This document shows, piece by piece, positions 41,169 to 50,059 of a stretch of DNA of 64,000 bases. The notes below the pieces were generated by a model, which made no database searches, was not told where the DNA came from, and saw nothing but the letters and a program-made list of their open reading frames with translations. The DNA lies in assembly GCA_052435735.1 (NCBI GenBank), contig JBQVNB010000005.1:62001-126000 (forward strand), in the 5' to 3' direction. Source of the stretch: Aliihoeflea sp052435735 (GTDB lineage: Bacteria; Pseudomonadota; Alphaproteobacteria; Rhizobiales; Rhizobiaceae). The position numbers and the translations under genes are program-made. Numbering within the stretch: position 1 is the stretch's first letter; each line of letters starts with the position of its first letter.

Positions 41169-42289
41169 TTTTTTCGTCTGTCTCCGAGCACGACGGCGGC
41201 CCGCAAGGGGGGATGGCCGAACTGCGCCATTCGCATGAACATCTCATAGGGCACCGGCACGTTCGCCGCGTCGGAAGCCGTCTCGCCATGCTCGTCCTCG
41301 ACCCAAGGGTCGTGGATGAAGATGTGGTCGCCATCGTCGTCGATGGCCAGCACCCAATGCGGCACCTTCTTGCCGAACATCAGGAAGCCCGAGATCAGAA
41401 CAACGACGAGCCGTCCTTGTTTCAAGGCGCGGCGAATATCGTCGAGCACGAAGGCGCGATCGTGGACGGCGACGCCGTATTCGGCGATGCGGGCGCGAAA
41501 GTCGATCTGGGCGAGCAGCATCACCCGGCGCTTTTCCGCATCGCGCACCGACTGGATGAAAAGCGGGCCTTCGTGCGAGACGAAGATTTCCGGCTTCAGG
41601 CCATGTTCGTGCGCGGCGACCGCAAGGCCGAACGGCTCGCAACCGCCCGGGCCCGACATCATGAAAACCGTCGTCGCCTCGCGCCACAGGCGGATTTCCT
41701 TGACCGGCTCGGGCACGTAATCGGCGTCGAAATGCGCCATCGCCATCATCAGGCAGCAGGGGCCGCAGGTGAAATCGGCGGTCTGTTCGTAGAAGGGCAC
41801 CTTGGTCGAGCGCACCTCGCCATGAAGCAGCTTTTCCATGCGGATCGCCGCGACGCCGTCCTCGTAATAGCCGTCCTCGACGCCGATGCGGCGGTAGTGG
41901 TTCTTCTCGTAGAGCGCGATGGCACGTGGATTGTCCTCGCGCACCTCCAGCCGCAGGAGCATCCGCCCATGCTCGTAGGCGGCGTGCTCGGCGGCGGCGA
42001 GCAGCGTGCGACCCAGACCTGTTCCCTGCATCTGTTCGTCGGCCGCGATCGAATAGAGCCGCGCGACGCCGCTGCCTTTTCGGAACAGGACCATGCAGTA
42101 GCCAACGATGGCGCCGTCCAGGATCGCGACCGTCGTCTCCGCGGTCGAGCGTTCGATCAGCTTGTGGAAGGAGCGGCGCGAAATGCGGTCATGAGTGAAG
42201 ACGCGCGCCTCGAGCGCGGCCAACGCATCCTCGTCGCCGATGCGGGCGGCGCGCAGCGTGATGCCTGAGGCGATGGGTGCGGATGCCAT
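41165..42289 (-). CDS. GNAT acetyltransferase-C39/papain-like peptidase fusion (DUF3335-type)
   Basis: 374 aa from MASAPIASGITLRAARIGDE; GAGGAA lies 10 bases before the ATG. Residues 1-155 are a RimI-like GNAT domain with acetyl-CoA motif EQMQGTGLGRTLL (Gln86, Gly89, Gly91) and EVREDNPRAIALYEKNHYRR. Residues 160-374 are a C39-like cysteine peptidase with a full set of catalytic residues: Gln169 (oxyanion), Cys175 in TADFTCGPCCLM, His311 in KVPHWVLAID and Asp327 in IHDPW. No signal peptide or membrane helix, so it is cytoplasmic and not a bacteriocin exporter. Coupled to the ATP-grasp ligase. Confidence 0.9.
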   Translation of the reverse strand: MASAPIASGITLRAARIGDEDALAALEARVFTHDRISRRSFHKLIERSTAETTVAILDGAIVGYCMVLFRKGSGVARLYSIAADEQMQGTGLGRTLLAAAEHAAYEHGRMLLRLEVREDNPRAIALYEKNHYRRIGVEDGYYEDGVAAIRMEKLLHGEVRSTKVPFYEQTADFTCGPCCLMMAMAHFDADYVPEPVKEIRLWREATTVFMMSGPGGCEPFGLAVAAHEHGLKPEIFVSHEGPLFIQSVRDAEKRRVMLLAQIDFRARIAEYGVAVHDRAFVLDDIRRALKQGRLVVVLISGFLMFGKKVPHWVLAIDDDGDHIFIHDPWVEDEHGETASDAANVPVPYEMFMRMAQFGHPPLRAAVVLGDRRKK

Positions 42290-42389
42290 TGCGGCGGACT
42301 TCCTCGGGAAAGTCGGGCGCCGGTTGTCCTCCCAACTCCGGCCCGCCGACACCTTTCCGAGGCCGGCGAATTTTCGCTTTCGCGCCCCG

Positions 42390-42418
42390 ATTATGGCCGA
42401 ATTGGGACGTCTGTCCAG
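42390..42418 (-). promoter_or_regulatory. Candidate promoter of the GNAT-C39/ATP-grasp operon
   Basis: On the minus strand CTGGAC (42413-42418), 17-base spacer, CATAAT (42390-42395), a close match to the alphaproteobacterial pattern CTTGAC-N17-CTATAT. Transcription would begin near 42383, about 95 bases before the start codon. Confidence 0.45.
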
Positions 42419-42489
42419 CGCCTTGCACGGCTTGGTTTTCGTGTCGGCACAGGGCTTAATGCGCTGCGACAGAGGGGATGGAATCACCG

Positions 42490-43344
42490 ATGGACGAACT
42501 CGAAATCCGCGCCGCCGATGCGCTGACCATGAGCGAACTGGCGCTGCGCGAGGCGGGTGCGCTGATCGGCGCCTATTCGCTGTCTTTCATCGGCGCGATC
42601 GTGCTCCTCATCGTCGGATATCTTGCGGCCGGCATCTTCGAGCGCTCGCTCTATGCCGGCCTCGGTCGCATCAAGGGCGTCGACGAGACGCTGCGCCGGT
42701 TCCTCTCCAAGGTGGTGCGCTACACGATCCTGATCCTCGTCGGCGTCACGGCGCTGGCACAGTTCGGCGTCCAGACGACGAGCATCATCGCCGCGCTCGG
42801 CGCGGTCGGCCTCGCCATCGGCCTCGCGCTGCAGGGGACACTGCAGAACATTGCCGCAGGCATCATGCTCCTCGTCCTGCGGCCGTTCCGGGTCGGCGAG
42901 TTCATCACCACGCCGACCGTTTCCGGCACGATCGAGGAAATCGGGCTGTTCGCGACAGAACTTCGCGGCGCGGACGGGCTCTACATCTTCGCGCCCAACA
43001 GTCTGCTCTGGAACGTTCCGGTGACCAATGCCACGCGCAATCCGCTGCGACGCACCGAACTTACGCTGACCATCGCCTATGGGGACGACGTCGCGACCGC
43101 GCGCCAGACGCTGCTCGATCTTGCAGCCAACGAAAAGCGAATCCTCGAGGAACCGGCGCCCGAGACCTTCGTCGCAACGCTGGGCGACGCCGCCGTCGGC
43201 GTGACGCTGCATTACTGGACCGCGACCGCCGACTTCTGGAAAACCAAGATCGACATGACGCAAAAGGCCAAGGCCGCTTTCGAGGCGAAGGGACTGACGA
43301 TCCCCGTCGCCCCGCGAATCCCGCCGCCCGCGCCATCACGATAG
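42490..43344 (+). CDS. Small-conductance mechanosensitive channel, MscS family
   Basis: 284 aa from MDELEIRAADALTM; an ATG four codons earlier touches AGAGGGG and is less suitable. Three membrane helices (about 25-50, 65-90, 95-125); the pore helix has alternating Gly/Ala (SIIAALGAVGLAIGLALQGT, then LQNIAAG), followed by the beta domain signature FRVGEFITTPTVSGTIEEIG. It is a minimal MscS without extra N-terminal domains. Relieves turgor after osmotic downshock. Divergent from the GNAT-C39 operon with 200 bases between. Confidence 0.93.
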   Translation: MDELEIRAADALTMSELALREAGALIGAYSLSFIGAIVLLIVGYLAAGIFERSLYAGLGRIKGVDETLRRFLSKVVRYTILILVGVTALAQFGVQTTSIIAALGAVGLAIGLALQGTLQNIAAGIMLLVLRPFRVGEFITTPTVSGTIEEIGLFATELRGADGLYIFAPNSLLWNVPVTNATRNPLRRTELTLTIAYGDDVATARQTLLDLAANEKRILEEPAPETFVATLGDAAVGVTLHYWTATADFWKTKIDMTQKAKAAFEAKGLTIPVAPRIPPPAPSR

Positions 43345-43390
43345 GCGGAGGGCGGGTGCAAATCGGCGTCGCACGACCTAGATTGGGCTC

Positions 43391-43834
43391 ATGAACGTCG
43401 TCCGACTTGCATTTGCAGGCATGCTTTTCCTGCCCGCTTTCGCCGCCTCGCCCGCGCTGGCCTGTCCCGAGCGGGTGACCGTGTCGCGCGGCGACACGTT
43501 GTCCGCGATGGCGGCCGCTTGCGGGACGAATGTCGAGGCGCTGATGCAGGCCAATCCCGGCTTGCGGCCGAACCGGCTGCAACCCGGCATGATGATAGAG
43601 GTGCCGCCTGCCGGCGCGGCATCCCGGCAGATCCCCTATAACCGCCCGCGGGTGACGGTGGCACCGCCCATCGCGCAGACGGGACCGGGCATCCAGACGC
43701 CGACCAACATCCCGCTTAGGGAATTCCGCCGCGAGCGGCCGGTCTATTTCGACCCGACCCGGCCGCCGCTTCCCGGCCAGGTGCCGCTGCCGGGGCAGCC
43801 GGGCTCGCCGGGATGGCCCTTGCCGCAACGGTGA
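43391..43834 (+). CDS. Small secreted LysM protein
   Basis: 147 aa. Signal peptide 1-24 ending ALA|C; the Cys could be lipidated, although the lipobox (ALAC) is imperfect. LysM domain 28-72 (RVTVSRGDTLSAMAAACGTNVEALMQANPGLR...LQPGMMIEVP). Then a Pro/Arg-rich tail (PLPGQVPLPGQPGSPGWPLP). Probably binds peptidoglycan in the periplasm. No enzyme domain seen. Confidence 0.82.
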   Translation: MNVVRLAFAGMLFLPAFAASPALACPERVTVSRGDTLSAMAAACGTNVEALMQANPGLRPNRLQPGMMIEVPPAGAASRQIPYNRPRVTVAPPIAQTGPGIQTPTNIPLREFRRERPVYFDPTRPPLPGQVPLPGQPGSPGWPLPQR

Positions 43835-43844
43835 CAGATCAGCG

Positions 43845-43871
43845 GAATTGAACGGTCCATCGTTTCAATTC
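43845..43871. repeat. Inverted repeat upstream of MFS gene
   Basis: GAATTGAA (43845-43852) and TTCAATTC (43864-43871), perfect 8-base arms with an 11-base spacer, 56 bases before the MFS start. The position and form suit a regulator operator; no regulator gene is adjacent. Confidence 0.4.
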
Positions 43872-43926
43872 GTTTCCGTTTGAACAATCGCTCGGCTAGT
43901 CTCGCGCTTCAATCGAGACGCGCGCC

Positions 43927-45165
43927 ATGACCACGATTCCCGCTGCCCGCCCCGCGACACGCTCCGTGCCGTGGCTTCTCATCATCTGCGGCTGCCTCAT
44001 CGCCGGCATGGCGTTCGGGCCGCGCTCGGCGATGGGGTTCTTCCAATTGCCGATGCTGGCGGAAAAGGGCTGGGACCGGACGACGTTCGGTCTCGCCATG
44101 GCGATCCAAAACCTGCTTTGGGGCCTCGGCCAGCCGGTTTTCGGCGCAATCGCAGACCGCTACGGCACGTGGCGCGTGCTTTCCTTCGGCGGCCTGCTTT
44201 ATGCCGCCGGGCTTGCGATGATGGCCACCGCCGACACGCCGACCATGCTGCACATTTCCGGCGGCGTCCTCGTCGGCCTCGGCGTTGCGGCAAGCTCGTT
44301 CTCGATCGTGCTCGCCTCGTTCGGCCGCAACACGCCGCCGGAAAAGCGCTCCATCGTCTTCGGCATCGGCACGGCTGCCGGCTCGGCCGGGATGTTCGTC
44401 TTCGCGCCCGTCAGCCAGGGACTGATCGACGCCTATGGATGGTCGGACACGCTGATGATCATGAGCGCGATGATGCTCCTGATCCCCATCCTCGCCATTC
44501 CGCTGGTCGGCAATTCGAAGACAGGCTCGGTGCCGCAGGCGCAGTACGAACAGTCGATGGGGGATGCGCTGCGCGAGGCTTTCGCGCACAAGAGCTACCT
44601 TCTGCTCGTTTCTGGCTTCTTCGTCTGCGGCTTCCAGGTCGCCTTCATCACCGCGCATTTCCCGGCCTATATCGGCGATCTGGGCATCGATGCGCGCTAT
44701 GCCGTGCTGGCGCTCGCCTTCATCGGCTTCTTCAACATCATCGGCTCGCTCGCTGCCGGCGTCATCGGCCAGAAATATTCCAAGCCCATCTTCCTCGCGC
44801 TGATCTATATCGGCCGCTCGATCGCCATCACGGCGTTTCTCCTGCTGCCGCAGACGCCGACCGCCGTCATCGTATTCTCGATCGTGATGGGGCTCTTATG
44901 GCTCTCCACGGTGCCACCGACCAACGCGCTGGTCGCGATCATGTTCGGCACGCGCTATCTCGGCCTTCTCGGGGGGCTCGTCTTCCTGTCGCACCAGCTC
45001 GGCTCGTTCCTCGGCGTTTGGCTCGGTGGCTATCTCTACGACATCCTCGGGTCCTACGATCCGGTCTGGTGGCTGGGCGTGGCGCTCGGGCTTTTCGCAG
45101 CCATCGTCCACTGGCCGATCGCCGAGCGGCCGGTCGACCGGCCGGTATTGGCGCCGGCAGAGTAG
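43927..45165 (+). CDS. MFS transporter
   Basis: 412 aa with 12 membrane helices. Helix 2-3 loop has the MFS motif as GAIADRYGTWRVL; a longer cytoplasmic loop (GNSKTGSVPQAQYEQSMGDA) separates the halves. The shape and the SFFNII/NPP-type motifs resemble the monocarboxylate/oxalate group, but the substrate cannot be stated. Ends five bases before the convergent thioesterase gene. A palindromic site lies upstream. Confidence 0.9.
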   Translation: MTTIPAARPATRSVPWLLIICGCLIAGMAFGPRSAMGFFQLPMLAEKGWDRTTFGLAMAIQNLLWGLGQPVFGAIADRYGTWRVLSFGGLLYAAGLAMMATADTPTMLHISGGVLVGLGVAASSFSIVLASFGRNTPPEKRSIVFGIGTAAGSAGMFVFAPVSQGLIDAYGWSDTLMIMSAMMLLIPILAIPLVGNSKTGSVPQAQYEQSMGDALREAFAHKSYLLLVSGFFVCGFQVAFITAHFPAYIGDLGIDARYAVLALAFIGFFNIIGSLAAGVIGQKYSKPIFLALIYIGRSIAITAFLLLPQTPTAVIVFSIVMGLLWLSTVPPTNALVAIMFGTRYLGLLGGLVFLSHQLGSFLGVWLGGYLYDILGSYDPVWWLGVALGLFAAIVHWPIAERPVDRPVLAPAE

Positions 45166-45170
45166 CCGAG

Positions 45171-45689
45171 CTACCTCGCCGCCATGTTGGCGATCGGGAA
45201 GATGGCGCAGGTCTCGGTGCCGATGGCGAGCAGCTTTCCGTTTGCGTCCATCATCCGCGCTTCCGAGACGGCGAGCGTGCGGCCCTTGTTGACGACCTTG
45301 CCCTCGCAGGTGACGACGCCCGTCTTCTCGCTGATCGGACGGAGGTAGTTCACCTTCATCTCGACGGTCGAATAACCCTCGCCTTTCGCCAGCAGCGTGT
45401 GGATCGAGCAGCCGAGCGCGGAATCGAGCACCGTCGCGGCCCAGCCGCCATGAACGGAGCCGAGCGGGTTGAAATGGCGCGCACCCGGCATGCCCCTGAA
45501 CACCGCCCTGCCCTCGGAAACCTCGACGAGCGCGAAGTTGATGCGTGCGGCGATCGACGGCGCTGGATACTGGCCGTCGACCACGCGCTGCAGGAGTTCC
45601 AAGCCCGAATAATGCTCGACATCCGCATGCGGAATGGTGCCGAGGCCTCGAGGAACGACGTGGCCCGGGAAGATTTCGACTGCGGTCAT
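45171..45689 (-). CDS. PaaI-type hotdog thioesterase
   Basis: 172 aa. Hotdog fold with active-site segment NPLGSVHGGWAATVLDSALG, the PaaI/YbdB-like group which cleaves acyl- or aryl-CoA thioesters. Substrate unknown. Its ATG overlaps the recO stop by four bases (ATGA), so it is the last gene of the long rpoZ-to-recO minus-strand run or of a late part of it. Confidence 0.88.
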   Translation of the reverse strand: MTAVEIFPGHVVPRGLGTIPHADVEHYSGLELLQRVVDGQYPAPSIAARINFALVEVSEGRAVFRGMPGARHFNPLGSVHGGWAATVLDSALGCSIHTLLAKGEGYSTVEMKVNYLRPISEKTGVVTCEGKVVNKGRTLAVSEARMMDANGKLLAIGTETCAIFPIANMAAR

Positions 45690-46447
45690 GCGGCATTTTC
45701 TCCGTTATGCGGTGGGATGCTGGCGAGCGCCTTTTTCAGCGCGGCGATGAAGCCGATGCGGGCATCGGGCTCGTCCATGCCGCGCGGCTCATAGATGTGG
45801 CGGGCGAGGAAGAAGCCGGTCAGGCGGAAGGCGTCGGCGATGGCGGCCTCGTCGCCCTGACGTTTCGAGCCGCGCTGCAGGAATTCGGGCAGTGCCAGGA
45901 GCTTGTCGCGCCAGGGCTCGCCCGCCGCGCGCGAAACGGCGCGGCCACTCTTGGGCGAGACATAGACAAGGTCCTCGCGAGCTCCGGTCGCGGCGCAGCG
46001 CTGGAGGTCGAGCCCGAAGCCGAGTTCCTCCAGAACCAGGAGCTCGAAGCGGACGACGAGTTCGGCTGCATCCTGCGGCTCGCGCAGATGGTCGAGCACC
46101 ACTGCCAGCGTCTCGTAGAGGCCCGCATGGGGATCGCGCTCGGGCAGGAGACGCAGATGCGCCGCCAACAATTGCAGGCCATAGATGCTGGCCGCGCTGT
46201 CCATGAACTGCGCGGCCTTGAGTTCCACCGGTTCGACCGCGAAGAAACCCAGATGCTCGTCGAGCCGCGCGCGCCAGACGAGTTCGACGCGGTTGCCCGC
46301 CTGCAGCACCGGCTGCATCTTGCGCGAACGCCCACCGCGCACGAGGCCGAGATGGCGGCCATGGCCGCGCGTCATCACTTCGAGGATGACGCTCGTCTCG
46401 CCATGCCGGCGCGTACCAAGGATGATGCCGTCGTCACGCCATTCCAT
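45686..46447 (-). CDS. recO: DNA repair protein RecO
   Basis: 253 aa mediator that helps RecA load on single-stranded DNA (RecFOR). N-terminal OB fold MEWRDDGIILGTRRHGETSVIL, VRGGRSRKMQPVLQAGN is the conserved DNA-binding strip. C-terminal helical bundle follows; the zinc cysteines found in some orthologues are absent. Lies 18 bp after era in the conserved rnc-era-recO order. Confidence 0.95.
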   Translation of the reverse strand: MEWRDDGIILGTRRHGETSVILEVMTRGHGRHLGLVRGGRSRKMQPVLQAGNRVELVWRARLDEHLGFFAVEPVELKAAQFMDSAASIYGLQLLAAHLRLLPERDPHAGLYETLAVVLDHLREPQDAAELVVRFELLVLEELGFGLDLQRCAATGAREDLVYVSPKSGRAVSRAAGEPWRDKLLALPEFLQRGSKRQGDEAAIADAFRLTGFFLARHIYEPRGMDEPDARIGFIAALKKALASIPPHNGENAA

Positions 46448-46465
46448 CAGGCGAAGTTCGACGCG

Positions 46466-47386
46466 TCAGCGGGGAAATTCAAGTCCCATCTCGCGATAGC
46501 GCTCGGGATCGTTGATCCAGTTCTCGCGCACCTTCACGAACAGGAAGAGATGGACCTTCTGCTCCATGATCTCGGCCAATTCCTCGCGCGCGGCCTGACC
46601 GATGGCGCGGATCGTCTCGCCCTTCTTGCCGAGGACGATCTTCTTCTGGCTGTCGCGCTCGACATAGATGACCTGATCGATCTTGACCGATCCGTCACTC
46701 TTTTCCTCCCAGCCCTCGGTCTCGACATGCGAGGAATAGGGCAGTTCCTGGTGAAGGCGCAGGAACACCTTTTCACGGGTGATCTCGGCTGCGAGCTGGC
46801 GCATCGGCAGGTCGGAAATCTGGTCTTCCGGATAGTACCAGGGGCCTTCCTGCGCAGCCTCGGCAAGATAGTCGAGAAGGTCGGCGCAGCCCGAACCCGT
46901 CAGGGCCGAGATCATGAAGACGCGCTCGAACTGGACCTTCTCGGTCGCCTTGGAGGCAAGGGCCAGGAGGTCTTCGCGCTTCACCTGATCGATCTTGTTC
47001 AGGATCAGGATCTTCGGCTGGCGGACGTTTTCCAGCCGTTCGAGGATCGTTTCCGCGTCACCGCGAATTCCGCGCTCGGCGTCGATCAGGAAAGCGATCG
47101 TGTCGGCATCCTTGGCACCGCCCCAGGCGGTCGTCACCATCGCCTCGTCGAGGCGGCGGCGCGGCTTGAAGATGCCCGGCGTGTCCATGAATACGATCTG
47201 CGAACGCTTGTGGGTTGCGATGCCGCGCACGATGGCGCGCGTCGTCTGGACCTTGTGGGTGACGATCGAAACCTTGGAGCCGACGAGCTGGTTCAAAAGC
47301 GTCGACTTGCCCGCATTGGGCGCGCCGATGAGCGCGACGAAGCCCGAGCGCGTCGGTCCCTCGGCATTGGTGGATTCGTCGGTCAT
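46466..47386 (-). CDS. era: GTPase Era
   Basis: 306 aa. GTPase that binds the 3' end of 16S rRNA during 30S maturation. G1 GAPNAGKST, G2 region QTTRAIVRG, G3 DTPGIF, G4 NKID, and a C-terminal KH domain with VIYVERDSQKKIVLGKKGETI. Start overlaps the rnc stop by four bases. Together with RsmA and RNase III in this window it contributes to ribosome maturation. Confidence 0.98.
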   Translation of the reverse strand: MTDESTNAEGPTRSGFVALIGAPNAGKSTLLNQLVGSKVSIVTHKVQTTRAIVRGIATHKRSQIVFMDTPGIFKPRRRLDEAMVTTAWGGAKDADTIAFLIDAERGIRGDAETILERLENVRQPKILILNKIDQVKREDLLALASKATEKVQFERVFMISALTGSGCADLLDYLAEAAQEGPWYYPEDQISDLPMRQLAAEITREKVFLRLHQELPYSSHVETEGWEEKSDGSVKIDQVIYVERDSQKKIVLGKKGETIRAIGQAAREELAEIMEQKVHLFLFVKVRENWINDPERYREMGLEFPR

Positions 47387-48099
47387 CGTGTCTCGTCCTT
47401 CCAGACGCCTTCGCGCGTCAATATGGCGGTCGCCGCCGCCTGCTCGGCCTCGCGCTTGGAGCGGCCCTGCGCCTGCCCCGGCGCCAGACCTTCGATCAGC
47501 ACGCTGACCGTGAAGACCGGATCATGATCCGGTCCCTCGCGCCTGTCCACGCGATAGACGGGCGAGACCTTGACGCGCTGGTGCGCCCATTCCTGCAACT
47601 CGGTCTTGGCGTCGCGCCGTCCGGCCGCCTCGCCTTTGGCGCGCTTGGCCCATTTGTCGAGGATGAAGCCTTGAGCCGCTTCCAGCCCTTTTTCCAGATA
47701 GATGGCAGCAATCAGCGCCTCCATCACGTCGGAGCGCGTGTTGATCCGCTTCTTGCCGGACAGCGAACCGAATTCGGCGCCGGTGCGGATCAGCGGCGTC
47801 AGGCCGATCTCGTCGGCCAGATCGGCCAGCGTCTCGGCATTGACCAACCCGTTGAGGCGCACCGAAAGCTCGCCTTCGGCGGCATCGGGGTGCGCTTCGA
47901 ACAGCATCTGCGCGATCACGAGGCCGAGCACCCGGTCGCCGAGGAATTCCAGCCGCTCGTAATGCGCCGCCGCGCCGGCCTGCACGCTCGCATGGGTCAG
48001 CGCACGCGCCAGCCGTTCGTGGGCGCTCAAGGCGATGCCGGTGATCTTTTCGATGGCGGCCGCGAGTGCCGCGCCATCGGTCTTGTTCCCGGCCATCAC
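47383..48099 (-). CDS. rnc: Ribonuclease III
   Basis: 238 aa. Cleaves double-stranded RNA, including 30S pre-rRNA. Catalytic signature ERLEFLGDRVLGLVIA; second acidic site DVMEALIAAIYLEKG. A double-stranded-RNA-binding domain occupies 160-230 (DAKTELQEWAHQRVKVSPVY...SKREAEQAAATAIL). Overlaps lepB and era by four bases on either side. Confidence 0.98.
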   Translation of the reverse strand: MMAGNKTDGAALAAAIEKITGIALSAHERLARALTHASVQAGAAAHYERLEFLGDRVLGLVIAQMLFEAHPDAAEGELSVRLNGLVNAETLADLADEIGLTPLIRTGAEFGSLSGKKRINTRSDVMEALIAAIYLEKGLEAAQGFILDKWAKRAKGEAAGRRDAKTELQEWAHQRVKVSPVYRVDRREGPDHDPVFTVSVLIEGLAPGQAQGRSKREAEQAAATAILTREGVWKDETR

Positions 48100-48839
48100 T
48101 CGACCGAGTTGAGGAGGCGCGAGAAGCGCAGTTCGGTCGGCCAGCGCCAGATTTCGAGCGGGCTTGCGCCGCCCGACATGGAGAAGAAGATGATGTTGGC
48201 GCGACCGACGAGATGATCGGCCGGGACGTAGCCAACCGAGAACCGGCTGTCGGTCGAATTGTCGCGATTGTCGCCCATCATGAAGTAGTGGCCTTCCGGC
48301 ACCTGGAATTCGCGCGTGTTGTCGCCGATCGAGTTGGGCGAAAGGTCGAGCGTGTCATAGGAAACGCCGTTCGGCAGCGTCTCGCGCCAGACCTCGACGG
48401 GACGTGCCATCTCGGTGATGTCGGGATTGTCGAGTTCGTCCACCAGTTCGCGCGGCACCGCCTCACCGTTCAGGAAAAGCTGGCCTTCGCGCATCTGCAC
48501 CGTGTCACCCGGCATGCCGATCACGCGCTTGATGTAGTCGAGCGACGGGTCGGGCGGGAACTTGAACACCACGACATCGCCGCGCTCCGGCTCCGAACCC
48601 CAGATGCGGCCTTCGAAAAGCGGCGGCGAAAAGGGCAGCGAATGCTTCGAATAGCCATAGGCCCATTTGGTGACGAAGAGATAGTCGCCCTCGAGCAGGG
48701 TCGGGCGCATCGACCCGGACGGGATCGAGAAAGGCTGGAACAGCAGCGTGCGGATGACCAGCGCCAAAAGCAGAGCCTGCACGATGACGCTGACGGTTTC
48801 ACCGAAACCGCCGGATTTCTTGTTGTTCTTGTCCGACAC
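48096..48839 (-). CDS. lepB: Signal peptidase I
   Basis: 247 aa. One N-terminal membrane helix (SVIVQALLLALVIRTLLF), then catalytic Ser43 in SIPSGSMRPTL and Lys104 in LDYIKRVIGMPGD, and the box GDNRDNSTDSRFSVGYVP. Cuts signal peptides of exported proteins such as SurA, Slt and the porin in this window. 83 bp after acpS, overlapping rnc by four bases. Confidence 0.98.
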   Translation of the reverse strand: MSDKNNKKSGGFGETVSVIVQALLLALVIRTLLFQPFSIPSGSMRPTLLEGDYLFVTKWAYGYSKHSLPFSPPLFEGRIWGSEPERGDVVVFKFPPDPSLDYIKRVIGMPGDTVQMREGQLFLNGEAVPRELVDELDNPDITEMARPVEVWRETLPNGVSYDTLDLSPNSIGDNTREFQVPEGHYFMMGDNRDNSTDSRFSVGYVPADHLVGRANIIFFSMSGGASPLEIWRWPTELRFSRLLNSVE

Positions 48840-48922
48840 GCTGAGATTCTTTCCGTACTTTGCGGGGTGCGGTTCGTCTTAGCGTTTGACGGCGTCTGCG
48901 GCAACGCCGTTGCGTCGCTTGG

Positions 48923-49333
48923 TCACGCCGCGGTTGGGTCGGCCAGTGCCTCGATGATGACGAAGGCTTGAGCGAGCGGGAAATCGTCGGTGATCGTCAG
49001 GTGGATTACGGGCTTGTGGCCTTCCGGCATCAGGGCAATCAAGCGCTGGAGCGCCCCATTGGTCAGCCGCATCGTGGGTTTGCCCCCGGGCAGATTGACG
49101 ACGCCCATGTCGCGCCAGAAGACGCCGCGCGCAAGGCCGGTGCCGAGCGCCTTGGCGCAGGCCTCCTTGGCGGCGAAGCGCTTGGCATAGGAGGCCGCCC
49201 GCAACTTACGCCGGTCGGATTTTTCCTTCTCGATTTCGGTGAAGACGCGATTGATGAAGCGCTCGCCATGGCGCTCGATGGTCTTTTCGATGCGACGAAT
49301 GTCGATGAGGTCGCTGCCAATTCCGACGATCAT
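48923..49333 (-). CDS. acpS: Holo-ACP synthase AcpS
   Basis: 136 aa from MIVGIGSDLIDIRRIEKTIE. Transfers 4'-phosphopantetheine from CoA to the serine of ACP. Mg2+ motif GSDLIDI and FAAKEACAKALGTG are the family hallmarks. The start codon overlaps the stop of the DUF2062 gene (ATGA); an earlier in-frame Met lies inside that gene and is not needed. Confidence 0.97.
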   Translation of the reverse strand: MIVGIGSDLIDIRRIEKTIERHGERFINRVFTEIEKEKSDRRKLRAASYAKRFAAKEACAKALGTGLARGVFWRDMGVVNLPGGKPTMRLTNGALQRLIALMPEGHKPVIHLTITDDFPLAQAFVIIEALADPTAA

Positions 49334-49914
49334 CGTGCGGGCTGCGTCAGGGCCGGATGCGCGCGCTGGCGCGCCTTGTCCGCAAGGCGCCGGCGCCGCT
49401 GTTCGCGGAACAGACCGACGGCCCAGTAGGTCAAAAGATAGAGGATAAGGCCGCACAGCGTTCCGAGCATCGCCCCTCCGACCGTCATCGGCTTCAACAG
49501 CGGCTCCCAAAGGAGTGCGAAATCGAGCTCGGTCAAGACGCGTCCCAGTTGCAGTGGCACCACCTCACCCGGTTCACGTCCCTGCAGCATGTATCGGCCG
49601 AGCCCAAGCGAACACCCCCAGATAAAGGGAAAGGTGATCGGATTGCCAACAGCCGTTCCCAGCGCCGACGCGATCAGATTGCCGCGCAAAAGCCATGCAA
49701 GGCCGGCCGCGATGAGAAAGTGGAAGCCCATATAGGGCAGAAAGGATGCGAAGGCCCCGGCCGCCACGCCTGCTGCCACCGCATGCGGCGTCGCCGTCAG
49801 GCGCAGCACCCGTCTCGAAAAATAGCGGGCGGAGCGCGCGAACGACCGCCGCGGCCAGAACATCACCCGCAACTTCTCGCCGAAATCTGCCGTTTTACGT
49901 CTTCTGAAAAGCAT
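49330..49914 (-). CDS. DUF2062 membrane protein
   Basis: 194 aa with three or four hydrophobic helices and a conserved amphipathic core (PHAVAAGVAAGAFASFLPYM, SALGTAVGNPITFPFIWGCS), characteristic of DUF2062 (YfbV-like). Function unknown; inner membrane. Relatives often carry pdxJ in this part of the operon between pyrE and acpS, here absent. Overlaps acpS by four bases. Confidence 0.9.
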   Translation of the reverse strand: MLFRRRKTADFGEKLRVMFWPRRSFARSARYFSRRVLRLTATPHAVAAGVAAGAFASFLPYMGFHFLIAAGLAWLLRGNLIASALGTAVGNPITFPFIWGCSLGLGRYMLQGREPGEVVPLQLGRVLTELDFALLWEPLLKPMTVGGAMLGTLCGLILYLLTYWAVGLFREQRRRRLADKARQRAHPALTQPAR

Positions 49915-50059
49915 ACCTTTTCGTCGCTCAGGCCGGGCTCCCCGCCCGGTTCCGTCATCAGGGCTTCGAGTGGTCCAGTCATCACGATATAGGCATGGAG
50001 ACCGAGCCGCTACAATGCGCGATCATCATGTAATGTTTCGTGAACGACCACCGACATCG

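Noticed and set aside
41165..42289. C39 peptidase as part of a bacteriocin export system
   Set aside because: No ABC exporter domain, no membrane helices and no precursor peptide with a double-glycine leader nearby.
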